Program-made: the position numbers and the translations under genes
Shown here: positions 44,690 through 54,517 of the stretch, one piece after another
Layout: each line of letters starts with the position of its first letter
How positions within the stretch are numbered: the stretch's first letter is position 1
Assembly (NCBI GenBank): GCA_021201815.1
Contig: JAJQEC010000136.1
Span: 1 to 56,126 of the forward strand
From: Candidatus Azobacteroides sp.
GTDB taxonomy: Bacteria > Bacteroidota > Bacteroidia > Bacteroidales > WRGA01
Direction: 5' to 3'
DNA length: 56,126 nucleotides
Notes under the pieces: model-generated
Database searches by the model: none
Told to the model about the DNA's origin: nothing
What the model saw: only the letters and a program-made list of their open reading frames with translations

Positions 44690-45487
44690 ATGCAAATGAA
44701 AATTTCTCCGTTTTTTTATGGATTATTTCTTAGTTTGGTAATAATCATGACTTCTTGTGTGAGTTCTAAAAAAATCGTATATTTTCAAACTGAAGAAGAT
44801 GAGACAGACCCTGAAGTTACCGAAATAATAAATACTTATAAACCGCTTATACAATCCGGAGATATTCTTTCTATCATTGTAAATAGTATTAGTCCGGAAG
44901 CCAGCTAGATGTTTAATCCGTATAGCCAACCATCCAACTATCAGCAAACGGCAGGAACGATAGCCCCGATGCCGATTATCGGATTTCTTGTTGATGTAAA
45001 CGGGAACGTGAAATTACCTATGGTCGGGGATGTGAAAGTGAGTGGGCTCACCACAGAGGAAGCAACGTTGGTCATTACAGAGTTATTGGAAAAGTATTTA
45101 ATTTCTCCTACGGTAAATGTAAGGATTGCCAACTTCAAAATATCAGTATTGGGGGAAGTCGCCCGCCCTGCTGTTTATACGATTCCGAATGAGATTATTA
45201 CTTTACCGCAAGCCCTTTCTCTGGCGGGAGACCTTACTATTTACGGGAAAAGGGAAAATATTCTGATAATAAGGGAAGAAAACGGAAAACGTACTTTTGC
45301 CAGGCTGGATATAAGAGACAGGAAAATATTCGATTCCGAATATTATTATCTTCATCCGAATGATATTGTATATGTAGAGACAAAAAGTAGTAAGGCCACC
45401 TCTACGGATTTGGTATACCAGTTAAGTTCAGTGGTATTGACCAGTTTAACCTTCTTATTAACTGTGGCAAGATTCTTTAAAGACTAA
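44690..45487 (+). pseudogene. Polysaccharide export protein (Wza/BexD family), interrupted by TAG
   Basis: Two pieces in the same frame: 44690-44908 with a lipoprotein signal (M-T-S-C near residue 24) and the beginning of the export domain, then a TAG at 44906-44908, then 44909-45487. Rejoined it would be about 265 residues with the polysaccharide export (G-F-L-V-D-V-N-G-N-V-K-L-P) and SLBB domains (F-K-I-S-V-L-G-E-V-A-R-P-A-V) and a C-terminal hydrophobic helix. These proteins form the outer-membrane channel for capsule or O-antigen. A translation start within the second piece (ATG at 44909) would lack the lipid anchor. A -7-like TAACTTTG lies at 44648-44655. It starts the polysaccharide run. 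Confidence 0.8.
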
Positions 45488-45514
45488 TACTTTTTATAAC
45501 GTGTAAAAATAAGT

Positions 45515-46834
45515 ATGAAAATAGCGATTGTAGGAACCGGGTATGTAGGGTTGGTAACAGGAACCTGTTTTGCAGAAATGGGGGTAGATGTTACCTGTGT
45601 AGATATTGATAAAAAAAAGATTGAATCCTTAAAAAACGGACAGATTCCTATTTATGAACCCGGATTGGAAGAAATGGTTCTCAGGAATCAAAAAGCCGGC
45701 CGATTACATTTTATTACCGACCTGACCGAATGCCTGGAATATGTGGATATGGTTTTCAGTGCGGTAGGAACTCCTCCCGATGAAGATGGAAGTGCGGACC
45801 TGAAGTATGTCCTTGAAGTAGCGAAAACAATCGGAAAGCACATAAATAAATATATTCTTGTTGTCACAAAAAGTACTGTTCCTGTAGGAACAGCCCAATT
45901 GGTAAAGCAAGCCATTCAGGAAGAGCTGGATAAGAGAAATGTACACATCGATTTCGACGTTGCATCAAACCCGGAATTTTTAAAAGAAGGAGCTGCCATT
46001 AAGGATTTTATGAGTCCGGATAGGGTGGTAGTCGGTATAGAAAGTGCAAAAGCACAGGAACTACTGACAAAGTTATACAGGCCGTTTCTGCTGAATAATT
46101 TCAGGGTAATTTTCATGGATGTGCCTTCTGCGGAAATGACAAAGTATGCGGCCAATGCCATGCTTGCCACACGGATAAGCTTCATGAATGATATTGCAAA
46201 TCTTTGTGAGATTGTCGGGGCAGATGTAAATATGGTACGCAAAGGAATCGGTAGTGATTCCCGTATCGGGACGAAGTTTCTCTATCCGGGATGCGGGTAT
46301 GGAGGGTCCTGTTTTCCTAAGGATGTGAAAGCATTGATCAAAACGGCTGAAGATCATGGGTATAGTATGCAGGTACTGAAAGCTGTGGAAGCTGTGAATG
46401 AAAAACAAAAGGAATTATTGTTCAAGAAATTGTCAGTACATTACAAAGGTGAGCTGAAAGGAAAAACCATTGCGATATGGGGACTTTCTTTTAAACCGGA
46501 AACAGATGATATTCGTGAAGCTCCCTCTCTGGTATTAATAAAAATGCTGATAGAAGCAGGATGTAATGTACGTGTGTTTGATCCGGTAGCGATGGAAGAA
46601 GTTAAATTGCGATTACCACATAAAGACCGGAACCTTCATTTTTCCAATGATCTTTATGATGCAGTGCTGGAAGCAGATGCTTTATTAGTGGTAACGGAAT
46701 GGAAAGAATTCAGGTTACCAAGCTGGGAAGTAATAAAGAAATCAATGAATACTCCGTTGGTATTTGACGGTCGGAATATTTATGATAAAACCGAAATGAA
46801 AGAAAAGGAATTTACATATTATTGTATTGGTTGA
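45515..46834 (+). CDS. ugd: UDP-glucose 6-dehydrogenase
   Basis: It oxidises UDP-glucose to UDP-glucuronic acid with two NAD. It has 439 residues. The NAD-binding start M-K-I-A-I-V-G-T-G-Y-V-G is at 1-12. Substrate and catalytic features are visible: T-V-P-V-G-T, the Lys in A-A-N-A-M-L, and the catalytic Cys266 in G-Y-G-G-S-C-F-P-K-D. The C-terminal UDP-binding domain starts near 310 (G-K-T-I-A-I-W-G-L-S-F-K-P-x-T-D). Related enzymes use UDP-GlcNAc or UDP-ManNAc, so the substrate is likely but not certain. It provides an acidic sugar for the locus. Confidence 0.93.
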   Translation: MKIAIVGTGYVGLVTGTCFAEMGVDVTCVDIDKKKIESLKNGQIPIYEPGLEEMVLRNQKAGRLHFITDLTECLEYVDMVFSAVGTPPDEDGSADLKYVLEVAKTIGKHINKYILVVTKSTVPVGTAQLVKQAIQEELDKRNVHIDFDVASNPEFLKEGAAIKDFMSPDRVVVGIESAKAQELLTKLYRPFLLNNFRVIFMDVPSAEMTKYAANAMLATRISFMNDIANLCEIVGADVNMVRKGIGSDSRIGTKFLYPGCGYGGSCFPKDVKALIKTAEDHGYSMQVLKAVEAVNEKQKELLFKKLSVHYKGELKGKTIAIWGLSFKPETDDIREAPSLVLIKMLIEAGCNVRVFDPVAMEEVKLRLPHKDRNLHFSNDLYDAVLEADALLVVTEWKEFRLPSWEVIKKSMNTPLVFDGRNIYDKTEMKEKEFTYYCIG

Positions 46835-46852
46835 TACTAATAGTTTATTTAT

Positions 46853-48094
46853 ATGATGAAAATAGGAGTACTTGGAGCCGGGATAAGTGGCCTCAGTATC
46901 GCTCAATTGCTGAAAGATAGTTTTGATGTTGAGGTGCTTGAAAAAAATGCTCAACCTGGCGGTATTGCCAGAACAAAAGATATTGATGGTATTCCATATC
47001 ATATGGTCGGTGGTCACTGCTTTAATTCGAAGCATCAGGATGTACTGGATTTTGTTTTTAATACTATCCTGCCCATCACAGAATGGCGGAAAGTAGAAAG
47101 AAAATCCAAGATACAGTTTTATGGGCATGAAATAAGCTATCCGATCGAATTTTCGGTGAAAGAAATTTACGAATTCGACCCGACATTAGCATTTCAGGCA
47201 ACTTCGGACTTTTTGTCGGTTGTGGATGATAATTCGTATAGTAATTTAGAAGAATGGTTTATCAAAAAATTCGGAAAAACATTTGCTGAAAAATATTTTC
47301 TACCGTACAACTCTAAAATATGGAACAATGATCCTAAAAAGATGAGTTCTTCCTGGGTAGAAGATAAATTACCTATTCCTAATAAATTTGATTTTTTTGA
47401 GAGTCTGCTCAATAAAGCGAAAGACAAAATGTCTCATGCGCAATTCTATTATCCGAAAAGCAATAATCAGAATACATTTATTGATCATTTAGCAAAAGGA
47501 CTGAATATAAAGAATAATTATCAGGTACATAAAATAGAAAAAAAAGAAGATGGCTGGGTCATCAATGATGAAAAGAAATATGATCTTATCATCAATACGT
47601 TGCCTCTGAAAGAAGTCCCTTCTTTTCTTGTTCACGCTCCGGAGAACGTGAAGGAGGCTGCCCGGAAATTAAAGTATAATAAAGTTTCAAATATTTTCTG
47701 GAAAACAGATCTCACGGACAAAACATGGACCTATATACCGGATAAGGAGTTTCTTTTCCACCGGTTTATCCATATCGGAGCTTATCTGTCTCCCTTGCAG
47801 CCCTATTCAATTTCTGAAGTTGTAGGAGAACATAGTTTTGAAGAAATGAAGAATGCAGGGAAAAGGAATCCTTTCCTTAAGGAGCCACTGGATTATAATA
47901 TTTCGGATTATGCGTATGTGGTTTTTGATGAAAATTATCAGGAATGTACCACATTGATTAAAGAATATCTACAGGAAAGCGGTCTTTTTACATTGGGTCG
48001 TTTCGGCGAATGGCAATATTACAATATGGATATATGTATAAAAAAGACGATTGATTTAAGTAAAAAAATTAAAGAATCAGAAAAATCCGTATGA
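46853..48094 (+). CDS. FAD-dependent oxidoreductase (protoporphyrinogen-oxidase/UDP-galactopyranose-mutase-like)
   Basis: A 413-residue flavoprotein. The dinucleotide-binding motif G-A-G-I-S-G-L-S lies at residues 8-15, followed by the acidic E-K-N-A strand end and the second glycine pair in Q-P-G-G-I-A-R-T. G-G-H-C-F and the later W-x-Y-P region fit the sugar-nucleotide mutase/amine-oxidase superfamily that occurs in surface polysaccharide loci. It could rearrange, oxidise or desaturate a sugar; the true reaction is not determinable. It lies 18 bp after ugd and overlaps the next gene by 4 bp. Confidence 0.82.
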   Translation: MMKIGVLGAGISGLSIAQLLKDSFDVEVLEKNAQPGGIARTKDIDGIPYHMVGGHCFNSKHQDVLDFVFNTILPITEWRKVERKSKIQFYGHEISYPIEFSVKEIYEFDPTLAFQATSDFLSVVDDNSYSNLEEWFIKKFGKTFAEKYFLPYNSKIWNNDPKKMSSSWVEDKLPIPNKFDFFESLLNKAKDKMSHAQFYYPKSNNQNTFIDHLAKGLNIKNNYQVHKIEKKEDGWVINDEKKYDLIINTLPLKEVPSFLVHAPENVKEAARKLKYNKVSNIFWKTDLTDKTWTYIPDKEFLFHRFIHIGAYLSPLQPYSISEVVGEHSFEEMKNAGKRNPFLKEPLDYNISDYAYVVFDENYQECTTLIKEYLQESGLFTLGRFGEWQYYNMDICIKKTIDLSKKIKESEKSV

Positions 48095-49068
48095 TAATAT
48101 CAGGGATAAGAACTTGTCGTGCTTTTCAATCCTGGCCAAGCTGGGATTTAGTATATGAATGGGAAGATGTTCTCAGTAAAGAAATGAATGTTCCTCTACA
48201 TGACAGAAATCAAAAACTGGAAAAGTATGCAGATAAGTTTCTTAAGATAACAAATATGGATGTAAATTTTCCCTTTCTGGGAGTTAATGGATATGAACTC
48301 TTTTGGGAAATGACAGCAAAAACATCAAAAAGTATTAATAACCATTCCGGACTTATTCCTTGTATTATCGATTTTCATCTTGACAAGAATCAACTAAACA
48401 AATTTCATTCAGCGTATAAAAGAAATCCGATGCTTTTAATTTCAAGCAGGGAAGCATTTGAATTTCTTAAAGAAAACAATTTTTCTAAAACAATTTACCA
48501 TTTTCCATTATCTATATCCGATAAATACAAATTAAGTATAGATGATCCTTTAGAAAAAGAGTATGACCTGGTATTGATGGGCAGGCTGAATCCGGTGCTG
48601 GAAAGCTTTTTAAAAACGTATGTAAAAGAATATCCTGATTTTGTATATGTTTACCGGAAAGAAGTCGTTAATAATAAATTTATTTATTGTACTTCTGACG
48701 GAAGAACGATCGGAGATATTTCCACCAGAGAGGATTACATCAATTTAATGAAAAAAAGCAGAATCGGCTTTTATTCTACTCCGGGAATAGATGGGGGAGA
48801 AGAGAGGACAAAAGGTTTTAATCAGGTTACCCCACGGTTTCTGGAATTACTGGTTTGCGGCTGTCATATTCTTGCCAGGTACAAAAACAATCCGGATACT
48901 GACTTTTATGAACTGAACAAATTCTGTCCCAGCATTGAAACGTATGAAGCATTCGAAGAAAGAATGAATTGGGCAAGAAAGAATACCGTGAATAAAGAAC
49001 AATATATAAATTATCTGGAAAATCATTATACATCTGATAGAGTTAAATTATTTCAATCTTTTACCTGA
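48091..49068 (+). CDS. Glycosyltransferase, GT-B-like
   Basis: A 325-residue cytoplasmic protein whose ATG overlaps the preceding TGA by 4 bp (ATGA), which indicates translational coupling. The C-terminal half has the donor-binding layout L-V-L-M-G-R-L-N, S-R-I-G-F-Y-S-T-P-G-I-D-G-G-E-E-R-T-K-G and V-T-P-R-F-L-E-L-L-V-C-G-C-H-I-L, the typical G-R and P-R-x-x-E pattern of CgeB/GT1-like enzymes. The N-terminal half is divergent. The donor sugar is not recognisable. Confidence 0.75.
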   Translation: MIISGIRTCRAFQSWPSWDLVYEWEDVLSKEMNVPLHDRNQKLEKYADKFLKITNMDVNFPFLGVNGYELFWEMTAKTSKSINNHSGLIPCIIDFHLDKNQLNKFHSAYKRNPMLLISSREAFEFLKENNFSKTIYHFPLSISDKYKLSIDDPLEKEYDLVLMGRLNPVLESFLKTYVKEYPDFVYVYRKEVVNNKFIYCTSDGRTIGDISTREDYINLMKKSRIGFYSTPGIDGGEERTKGFNQVTPRFLELLVCGCHILARYKNNPDTDFYELNKFCPSIETYEAFEERMNWARKNTVNKEQYINYLENHYTSDRVKLFQSFT

Positions 49069-49187
49069 TAATCAGATAAAAAGCAGGAAAGAAAGAAGAG
49101 TTTATTTTTATTAAATCCGAAGTTAATCTATACATATTAAAATATAGGAACAAATACGGTCTTTTATTTTAATAAAATACATATAAA

Positions 49188-49919
49188 ATGAATGCTATTC
49201 TATTTATATTAATTTTAGCAGCAATCGTTTACATTAAGTGGATAATTTTTATTCTATTCCTCTTTCCTATAAAGGTTTTCCTAAAAAGGAGAGAACGGAA
49301 AGAAACTAATATCCAACCTAAAATTACTACTCCGGAAACTCCTGCATTAAAGAGAAAAACAACGTTAAAAGATACGGCAGGACGGTATATCTCAGGTTAT
49401 ATCAGATATACTTTATTTCAAGTTTCAAAAATACCTTCTCATACTATTCGTAACTTTTTATATAGAAATATATACTTAGTTAAAATGAAAGAAAACGCCA
49501 TCATATATTTTGGGGCTGAAATCAGACATACTTTTAAACTAATCATTGGAAAGGGATCCATTATCGGAGATAATTCAACTCTTGATGCCCGAAATGGAAT
49601 TACAATCGGAGAAAACGTAAATTTCAGTTCAAGGGTATCTATATGGACAGAACAACATGACCATAGAGATAGCTGGTTTTCGTGTAATTCCGGACCTCAT
49701 TTCCAGGTTGAGATCGGTGACCGGGTCTGGGTCGGGCCGAACGTTACGATACTGCCAGGTGTTCATATAGGACAGGGCGCTGTTGTTGCCGCTGGAGCTG
49801 TAGTCACAAAAGATGTAGAACCATATACATTGGTAGGTGATATACCGGCAAAAAAAATCGGAGAACGGAAGCAGGATCTGAAATATATTTTTGATGGGAA
49901 ACCGCTTCCTTTTTATTAA
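49188..49919 (+). CDS. Membrane-anchored hexapeptide O-acyltransferase
   Basis: A 243-residue protein. An N-terminal hydrophobic helix (residues 3-30) is followed by a basic spacer, and the left-handed beta-helix occupies about 105-225, with hexapeptide repeats I-G-K-G-S-I, I-G-D-N-S-T, I-T-I-G-E-N, V-E-I-G-D-R and V-H-I-G-Q-G. The catalytic-type histidine is near T-E-Q-H-D-H. The family acetylates sugars using acetyl-CoA; in this locus it probably modifies the repeat unit. It lies 6 bp before the pyruvyl transferase reading frame. Confidence 0.85.
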   Translation: MNAILFILILAAIVYIKWIIFILFLFPIKVFLKRRERKETNIQPKITTPETPALKRKTTLKDTAGRYISGYIRYTLFQVSKIPSHTIRNFLYRNIYLVKMKENAIIYFGAEIRHTFKLIIGKGSIIGDNSTLDARNGITIGENVNFSSRVSIWTEQHDHRDSWFSCNSGPHFQVEIGDRVWVGPNVTILPGVHIGQGAVVAAGAVVTKDVEPYTLVGDIPAKKIGERKQDLKYIFDGKPLPFY

Positions 49920-49925
49920 ATAAAT

Positions 49926-51153
49926 ATGAGTAAAACAAAAAAAAATAGCAATAATCGGAGCATATCCATATAATGGCAACAGAGGGGTGGGTGCCCTGTC
50001 ATTTTCTACATTATATATTTTGAAAGAGATTGCCATTGAACACCAATGGAATCTGGAAATATATTTAATCAATCCGGAATACGGAGAAAAAAAGAAAGAT
50101 TCATTTAAAATAGGAAAAGAAACCATAGAGGTAACCAATCTTTATCCTGTTGACTTTTCCAGTGTAAAGTCTGTTCTTAAGCTTTTTGCTACTTTTTCTA
50201 AAACCAAAGATACTTTATCCACATTCAAAAAGATTGATTATGTATTGAATATCGGAGCTGGAGACAGCTTTTCCGATATATACGGAATAAAAAGGTTTAA
50301 AGACTTTAATAATCAGAATAAGTTTGCTTTTATTCAACATAAGCCGCTATTATTATTACCACAAACCATAGGCCCGTTTTTTGATCCCCATGTCAAAAAT
50401 GAAGCAATAAAGACAATTAATAAAGCTAATGTAGTATTAGCCCGTGACAAGCAAAGCCATGACTTTCTTAAAAATGAAACAAAACAGTCCCGGATCGATG
50501 AAATAATAGATGTTGCTTTTTTTATGCCATACAAGAAAAGGAATTTTTCCGGAGAATATACCCATGTAGGATTAAACGTTTCGGCTCTCCTTTGGCATGG
50601 AGGTTATACGCAAAATAATCAATTCGGGTTAAAGAGTAATTACCAGAAATTAATTCATAGCATCATCGAATATTATTTATCCCTGCCCCATGTAAAATTA
50701 CATCTCATTCCTCATGTACTAGGCAGTAATTATAGTGTAGAAAATGATTATGCTGTCTCGTATGAACTAATAGAGAAATATAACACCGATCAATTAGTCT
50801 TATCTCCACTTTTTCTGACACCTATTCTAGCTAAAAATTATATTGCAGGGATGGACTTTTTTATGGGAGCCCGTATGCATGCAGCTATCGCAGCTTTTTC
50901 CTCCGGAGTACCGGTATATCCGATGGCATATAGCCGTAAATTTAACGGGCTGTTTGCAGATACGTTGGATTATTCTTATATGGGGGACATGCTTGTGCAG
51001 TCTGAAGAAAGTCTACTAAAAGAAATTAAAGAAGCTTTTGAAAAAAGAATGGAATTAAAAAGTTTAATTCAAGACAGATTAAAGGGTAAGGTTGAAGAAC
51101 GAAAAATTCTTCTGAAAAATTATCTTATTGATTTCTTGAAAATAGATATATAA
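49926..51153 (+). pseudogene. Polysaccharide pyruvyl transferase, frameshifted at an A9 run
   Basis: From the ATG at 49926 the frame stops after 15 codons. If one A is removed from the nine-A run at 49937-49945, the frame reads into I-A-I-I-G-A-Y-P-Y-N-G-N-R-G-V-G-A-L and continues to 51153 as about 408 residues. That stretch is the conserved start of the pyruvyl-transferase fold. Starting only at a GTG near 49987 would lose it. These enzymes add pyruvate ketals from phosphoenolpyruvate to sugars. The rest has the G-A-R-M-H-A-A-I-A-A signature. A homopolymer run of this length is prone to slippage, so either on/off switching or a sequencing artefact is possible. Confidence 0.8.
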
Positions 51154-51229
51154 GGATATTTCAGAGCAAGTTTAGTATTTAATGAAAAAATATGTTTTAT
51201 CCTTCAATATCTTTAAATAATCGATTTCA

Positions 51230-52096
51230 ATGAATATGGCAAATAAAATTAGATTATTTATAAATAAAATAAAGTTGGTATTTAAAGCAATTATAAAATA
51301 TGCTCGTGATGGAGGCTATACTCAGGTTAATATATCACAAATAAATTATGGTGAATTATTAAAAGGAAAAAGAATTCTGATCACAGGAGGAAGTGCAGGA
51401 ATCGGTTTAAGCATAGCAGAAAAATGTATATCTGAAGGTGCTACAGTTCTTATTACAGGACGTGACGAAAATAAACTGCAAGAAGCTACTAATAAAATAA
51501 ATTCGCCTTTTTTAAAATATTTAATATGGGATATAAGCGATATTAATTTAATAAAAGAAAAATTAGCTGAAACGAAAATATTGTTAGGAGGAGATATTGA
51601 TATTCTTATTAATAACGCTGGATTCCTCTCACCTGTAGTATTTCCGAATGTTACAGAAGAAATGTGGGATAAAGTATATTCTACTAATTCTAAAGGTTTA
51701 TTTTTTCTGACCCAGAAAGTATGTGATAGTTGGATAAAAAATAAACAGGTAAATAAAAAAGTTATAAATATATCTTCTGCCGGAGGATTTGTAGGAGCTA
51801 CTTATCCTTATCGGATGACTAAATGGGATATTGTGGGTTTAACTCAAAGCCTGGGAAGAATGTTAGCGCCACATGGAATTATTGTCAATGGTATTGCTCC
51901 GGGAAGAATTGCCACCGATATGCAGGGATGTCACAATCCACACGAAAATAGTTATGACCATGTAAGTTTTGCTCAACGATACGGTCTTCCTGAAGAAATA
52001 GCAGAGTTAGCAGTTTTCTTAATGACGGATGCAGGAAATTTCATCATTGGTGAGACAATTCGTTGTGACGGAGGAGGATATAAAAACAATTCTTAA
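51230..52096 (+). CDS. Short-chain dehydrogenase/reductase
   Basis: A 288-residue classical SDR. An unusual 45-residue N-terminal basic extension precedes the Rossmann fold. The cofactor motif T-G-G-S-A-G-I-G is at 52-59, N-N-A-G at 128-131, the catalytic Ser at I-S-S-A near 182, and Tyr194 and Lys198 in Y-R-M-T-K. The C-terminal end (G-E-T-I-R-C-D-G-G-G) is normal. The substrate is unknown. It directly precedes (22 bp) the MenD-like TPP enzyme, and the pair probably acts on one compound of the glycan pathway. Confidence 0.85.
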   Translation: MNMANKIRLFINKIKLVFKAIIKYARDGGYTQVNISQINYGELLKGKRILITGGSAGIGLSIAEKCISEGATVLITGRDENKLQEATNKINSPFLKYLIWDISDINLIKEKLAETKILLGGDIDILINNAGFLSPVVFPNVTEEMWDKVYSTNSKGLFFLTQKVCDSWIKNKQVNKKVINISSAGGFVGATYPYRMTKWDIVGLTQSLGRMLAPHGIIVNGIAPGRIATDMQGCHNPHENSYDHVSFAQRYGLPEEIAELAVFLMTDAGNFIIGETIRCDGGGYKNNS

Positions 52097-52118
52097 TAAT
52101 ATTTATAAAAAAAATAAT

Positions 52119-53873
52119 ATGTATTACCCTAAATTTAAAAGTTTCCAGATACTTATCCCTCTATTAAAAAAGCACAATATAAAACATATTGTTATTTCTC
52201 CGGGATACAGAATGAGAGAGTTTGTTCTTTCTGTAGAAGAAGATCCTTTTTTTACATGTTATTCTGTAACAGATGAACGTAGTGCTTCTTATTTTGCCAT
52301 AGGGATTTCACAAGAGCTGAATGTTCCGGTAGCTATCACATGTACTTCCAGTACAGCGACAACGAATTATGTCCCGGGCATTACAGAAGCTTTTTATCAG
52401 GGGGTACCTATTTTAATATTAACAGGAGACAGGGACCCTTATATGTTAGGGCAACAGGAAGATCAAATGATCGACCAGGTAAATATGTATGACCGGGTGG
52501 TAAAAAAGTCTGTTACTTTACCGATTGTAAATAATAAAGCCGATTTTTGGTATTGTGAAAGACTGATTAACGAAGCGATTCTTGAACTTGATCATAGAGG
52601 AAAAGGCCCTGTCCATATTAATATTCCGGTTCCGGCCGTTATTACCTGGGATAAAGAAGCCGCTGAACATTTTCCCGAGGTCCGTGCTATCAAAAGAATT
52701 TTTCTGGATGAAGCGGATAATAGCTTATTAAAAGAGAAAGTCGAAGAACTAACAAATGCAAAGAAAATACTTATTCTGGCAGGACAAAGTACAATAAATT
52801 CCGATTATACGTATTTATCTCGTTTCTTTGAGAAATACAACTGTATTATCCATGCCGAACACATGGGGAATGTTAATATCGACGGGAAATTAAATCTTGC
52901 CATGTTAGGGGATGGTATTACTGAAGCAGAATTTGATGAATTTCTGCCGGACATAGTTATTTCTTTCAATGGCACACTAGGCATCACCCGGAATATTAAG
53001 GAAACTTTGCGAAAAAAGAAATTCAGTCACTGGCATATTTCCGAGAATGGAGATGTCGTTGACGCATATAAAAACCTAACTACAATTTTCGAATGTAATC
53101 CGGAACGCTTTTTTGAATATTTTACAGAACATTCAAAAGCTGACTCAAGAAATGACAAGGTTTACTATAATCAATGGCTTGAAAAATACAATGCACTTTC
53201 CCTTCCGGCTATTCTATTTTCAAATGTATGGATTATCCGGCAATTTTTGAGCAAGATGCCTGAAAATAGTTTGTTACACCTCAGTATATTAAACAGTATA
53301 CGGATCAGCCATTTCTTCGAATTACCGGAAAATACGAAAGTGTATGCTAATATAGGAACGGATGGTATTGATGGCAGCATGTCTACCTTTTTAGGACAGG
53401 CATGTGTCTCAGAGCGTTTATCATTTTTGATAATAGGGGATTTGAGCTTCTTTTATGATATGAATTCCCTTCGAATAAAACATATTAATAACAATGTACG
53501 CATTTTATTAATTAATAATCATGGAGGAAATGAGTTCTACCAACAACCAATTATGCCAACTACGGATATGGGGTTGGGAGCAAAGCATAACAACTATGCA
53601 AAAGGCTGGGCGGAAAGTGTTGGATTTACATATTTATTTGCCGAAACAGAAGAAGAATGTGCTAAAAAACTTATTGAATTTACAGCCACAAATTCTGAGG
53701 CCCCTATGCTACTGGAAGTCTTTACCGATACGATGACAGACAGGGAAACTGTTATGCAATTAAGACGAAGTATGAGAGTTCCATTTGATAAAACTGCAGG
53801 GATAAAAGAAAAAGCACGTGCTTTATTAGGCGAATCAGGATATAAAAAAGTAAAGAACATTTTACGGAAGTAA
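52119..53873 (+). CDS. TPP-dependent enzyme of the MenD type in a polysaccharide locus
   Basis: 584 residues from the ATG at 52119, chosen because the protein then starts at the normal point for this fold and sits just after the SDR stop. TPP-enzyme features in MenD layout are visible: I-S-P-G-Y near 27, catalytic Glu53 in D-E-R-S-A, T-S-S-T-A-T-T-N near 76, L-T-G-D-R near 101, the N-I-G-T-D-G-I-D-G region near 411, and the TPP motif G-D-L-S-F-F-Y-D-M-N-S-L at 440-451. Classical MenD makes a menaquinone precursor. Here the neighbours are glycan genes, so it may instead decarboxylate or join a sugar or keto acid. That role is inferred. Confidence 0.8.
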   Translation: MYYPKFKSFQILIPLLKKHNIKHIVISPGYRMREFVLSVEEDPFFTCYSVTDERSASYFAIGISQELNVPVAITCTSSTATTNYVPGITEAFYQGVPILILTGDRDPYMLGQQEDQMIDQVNMYDRVVKKSVTLPIVNNKADFWYCERLINEAILELDHRGKGPVHINIPVPAVITWDKEAAEHFPEVRAIKRIFLDEADNSLLKEKVEELTNAKKILILAGQSTINSDYTYLSRFFEKYNCIIHAEHMGNVNIDGKLNLAMLGDGITEAEFDEFLPDIVISFNGTLGITRNIKETLRKKKFSHWHISENGDVVDAYKNLTTIFECNPERFFEYFTEHSKADSRNDKVYYNQWLEKYNALSLPAILFSNVWIIRQFLSKMPENSLLHLSILNSIRISHFFELPENTKVYANIGTDGIDGSMSTFLGQACVSERLSFLIIGDLSFFYDMNSLRIKHINNNVRILLINNHGGNEFYQQPIMPTTDMGLGAKHNNYAKGWAESVGFTYLFAETEEECAKKLIEFTATNSEAPMLLEVFTDTMTDRETVMQLRRSMRVPFDKTAGIKEKARALLGESGYKKVKNILRK

Positions 53874-53890
53874 TTCTATAATTCAGAAAA

Positions 53891-54517
53891 ATGAAATTCT
53901 TAGTATGGTTATACGGTAAAATTGCCAATGGCAGGATTCGGGGATTAATTAAAAGAATTATCCTCAAATATGATGGAGGAATTATGTACTCGAATACTAT
54001 AAGGACCATTTATAAAAAATATCATGGGATTGATATTGGCTATGGTACATATGGCGGATGTTTCAGTTTAAGTAATATCAGGCCCAATATTAAAATCGGA
54101 AGATATTGTTCCATTGCATCCAGAATAGATTTATTAAGGGCAAATCATCCTGCAACTGATTTTACCACTCACCCAATTGCTCACAGGACTTTATTTAATT
54201 ATAAATTAAAGTCAGATAGGTTTCATTGGAGTGAATTAATTATTGGAAATGATGTATGGATTGGACAAAATGTGGTAATATTACCCTCTTGTCGTTTTAT
54301 TGGAAATGGGGCAATTATTGGCGCAGGAAGCATTGTTACCAAAGATGTGGCTCCTTATACTATTGTTGCTGGAAATCCGGCGAAAAAAATTAAAATGCGA
54401 TTTTCTCCAGAAACAATACAAAAATTGGAAGAATCGAGATGGTGGGAGCTAGATAAAGATGATTTAATAAAAAAGCAAGAACTACTAGAAGATATTGTTA
54501 ATGAAAAGCGGCCTTAA
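53891..54517 (+). CDS. CatB-type hexapeptide O-acetyltransferase
   Basis: A 208-residue protein of the xenobiotic acyltransferase group. Left-handed beta-helix repeats occur at about 70-180, including I-K-I-G-R-Y-C-S-I-A-S, I-I-G-N-D-V-W-I-G and I-G-A-G-S-I-V-T-K-D-V-A. The characteristic catalytic His is in N-H-P-A-T-D-F-x-T-H-P, and the C-terminal W-W-E-L-D-K helix is the usual end. In polysaccharide loci this group acetylates sugars. It overlaps the start of the flippase gene by 17 bp, so the two are coupled. Confidence 0.87.
   Translation: MKFLVWLYGKIANGRIRGLIKRIILKYDGGIMYSNTIRTIYKKYHGIDIGYGTYGGCFSLSNIRPNIKIGRYCSIASRIDLLRANHPATDFTTHPIAHRTLFNYKLKSDRFHWSELIIGNDVWIGQNVVILPSCRFIGNGAIIGAGSIVTKDVAPYTIVAGNPAKKIKMRFSPETIQKLEESRWWELDKDDLIKKQELLEDIVNEKRP

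Noticed and set aside
41617..44908. Recoding of TAG as a sense codon
   Set aside because: Two genes read through TAG cleanly, but the CapD-like, ppa, DUF456 and radC genes end in TAG at the expected place. TAG is therefore a normal stop here.
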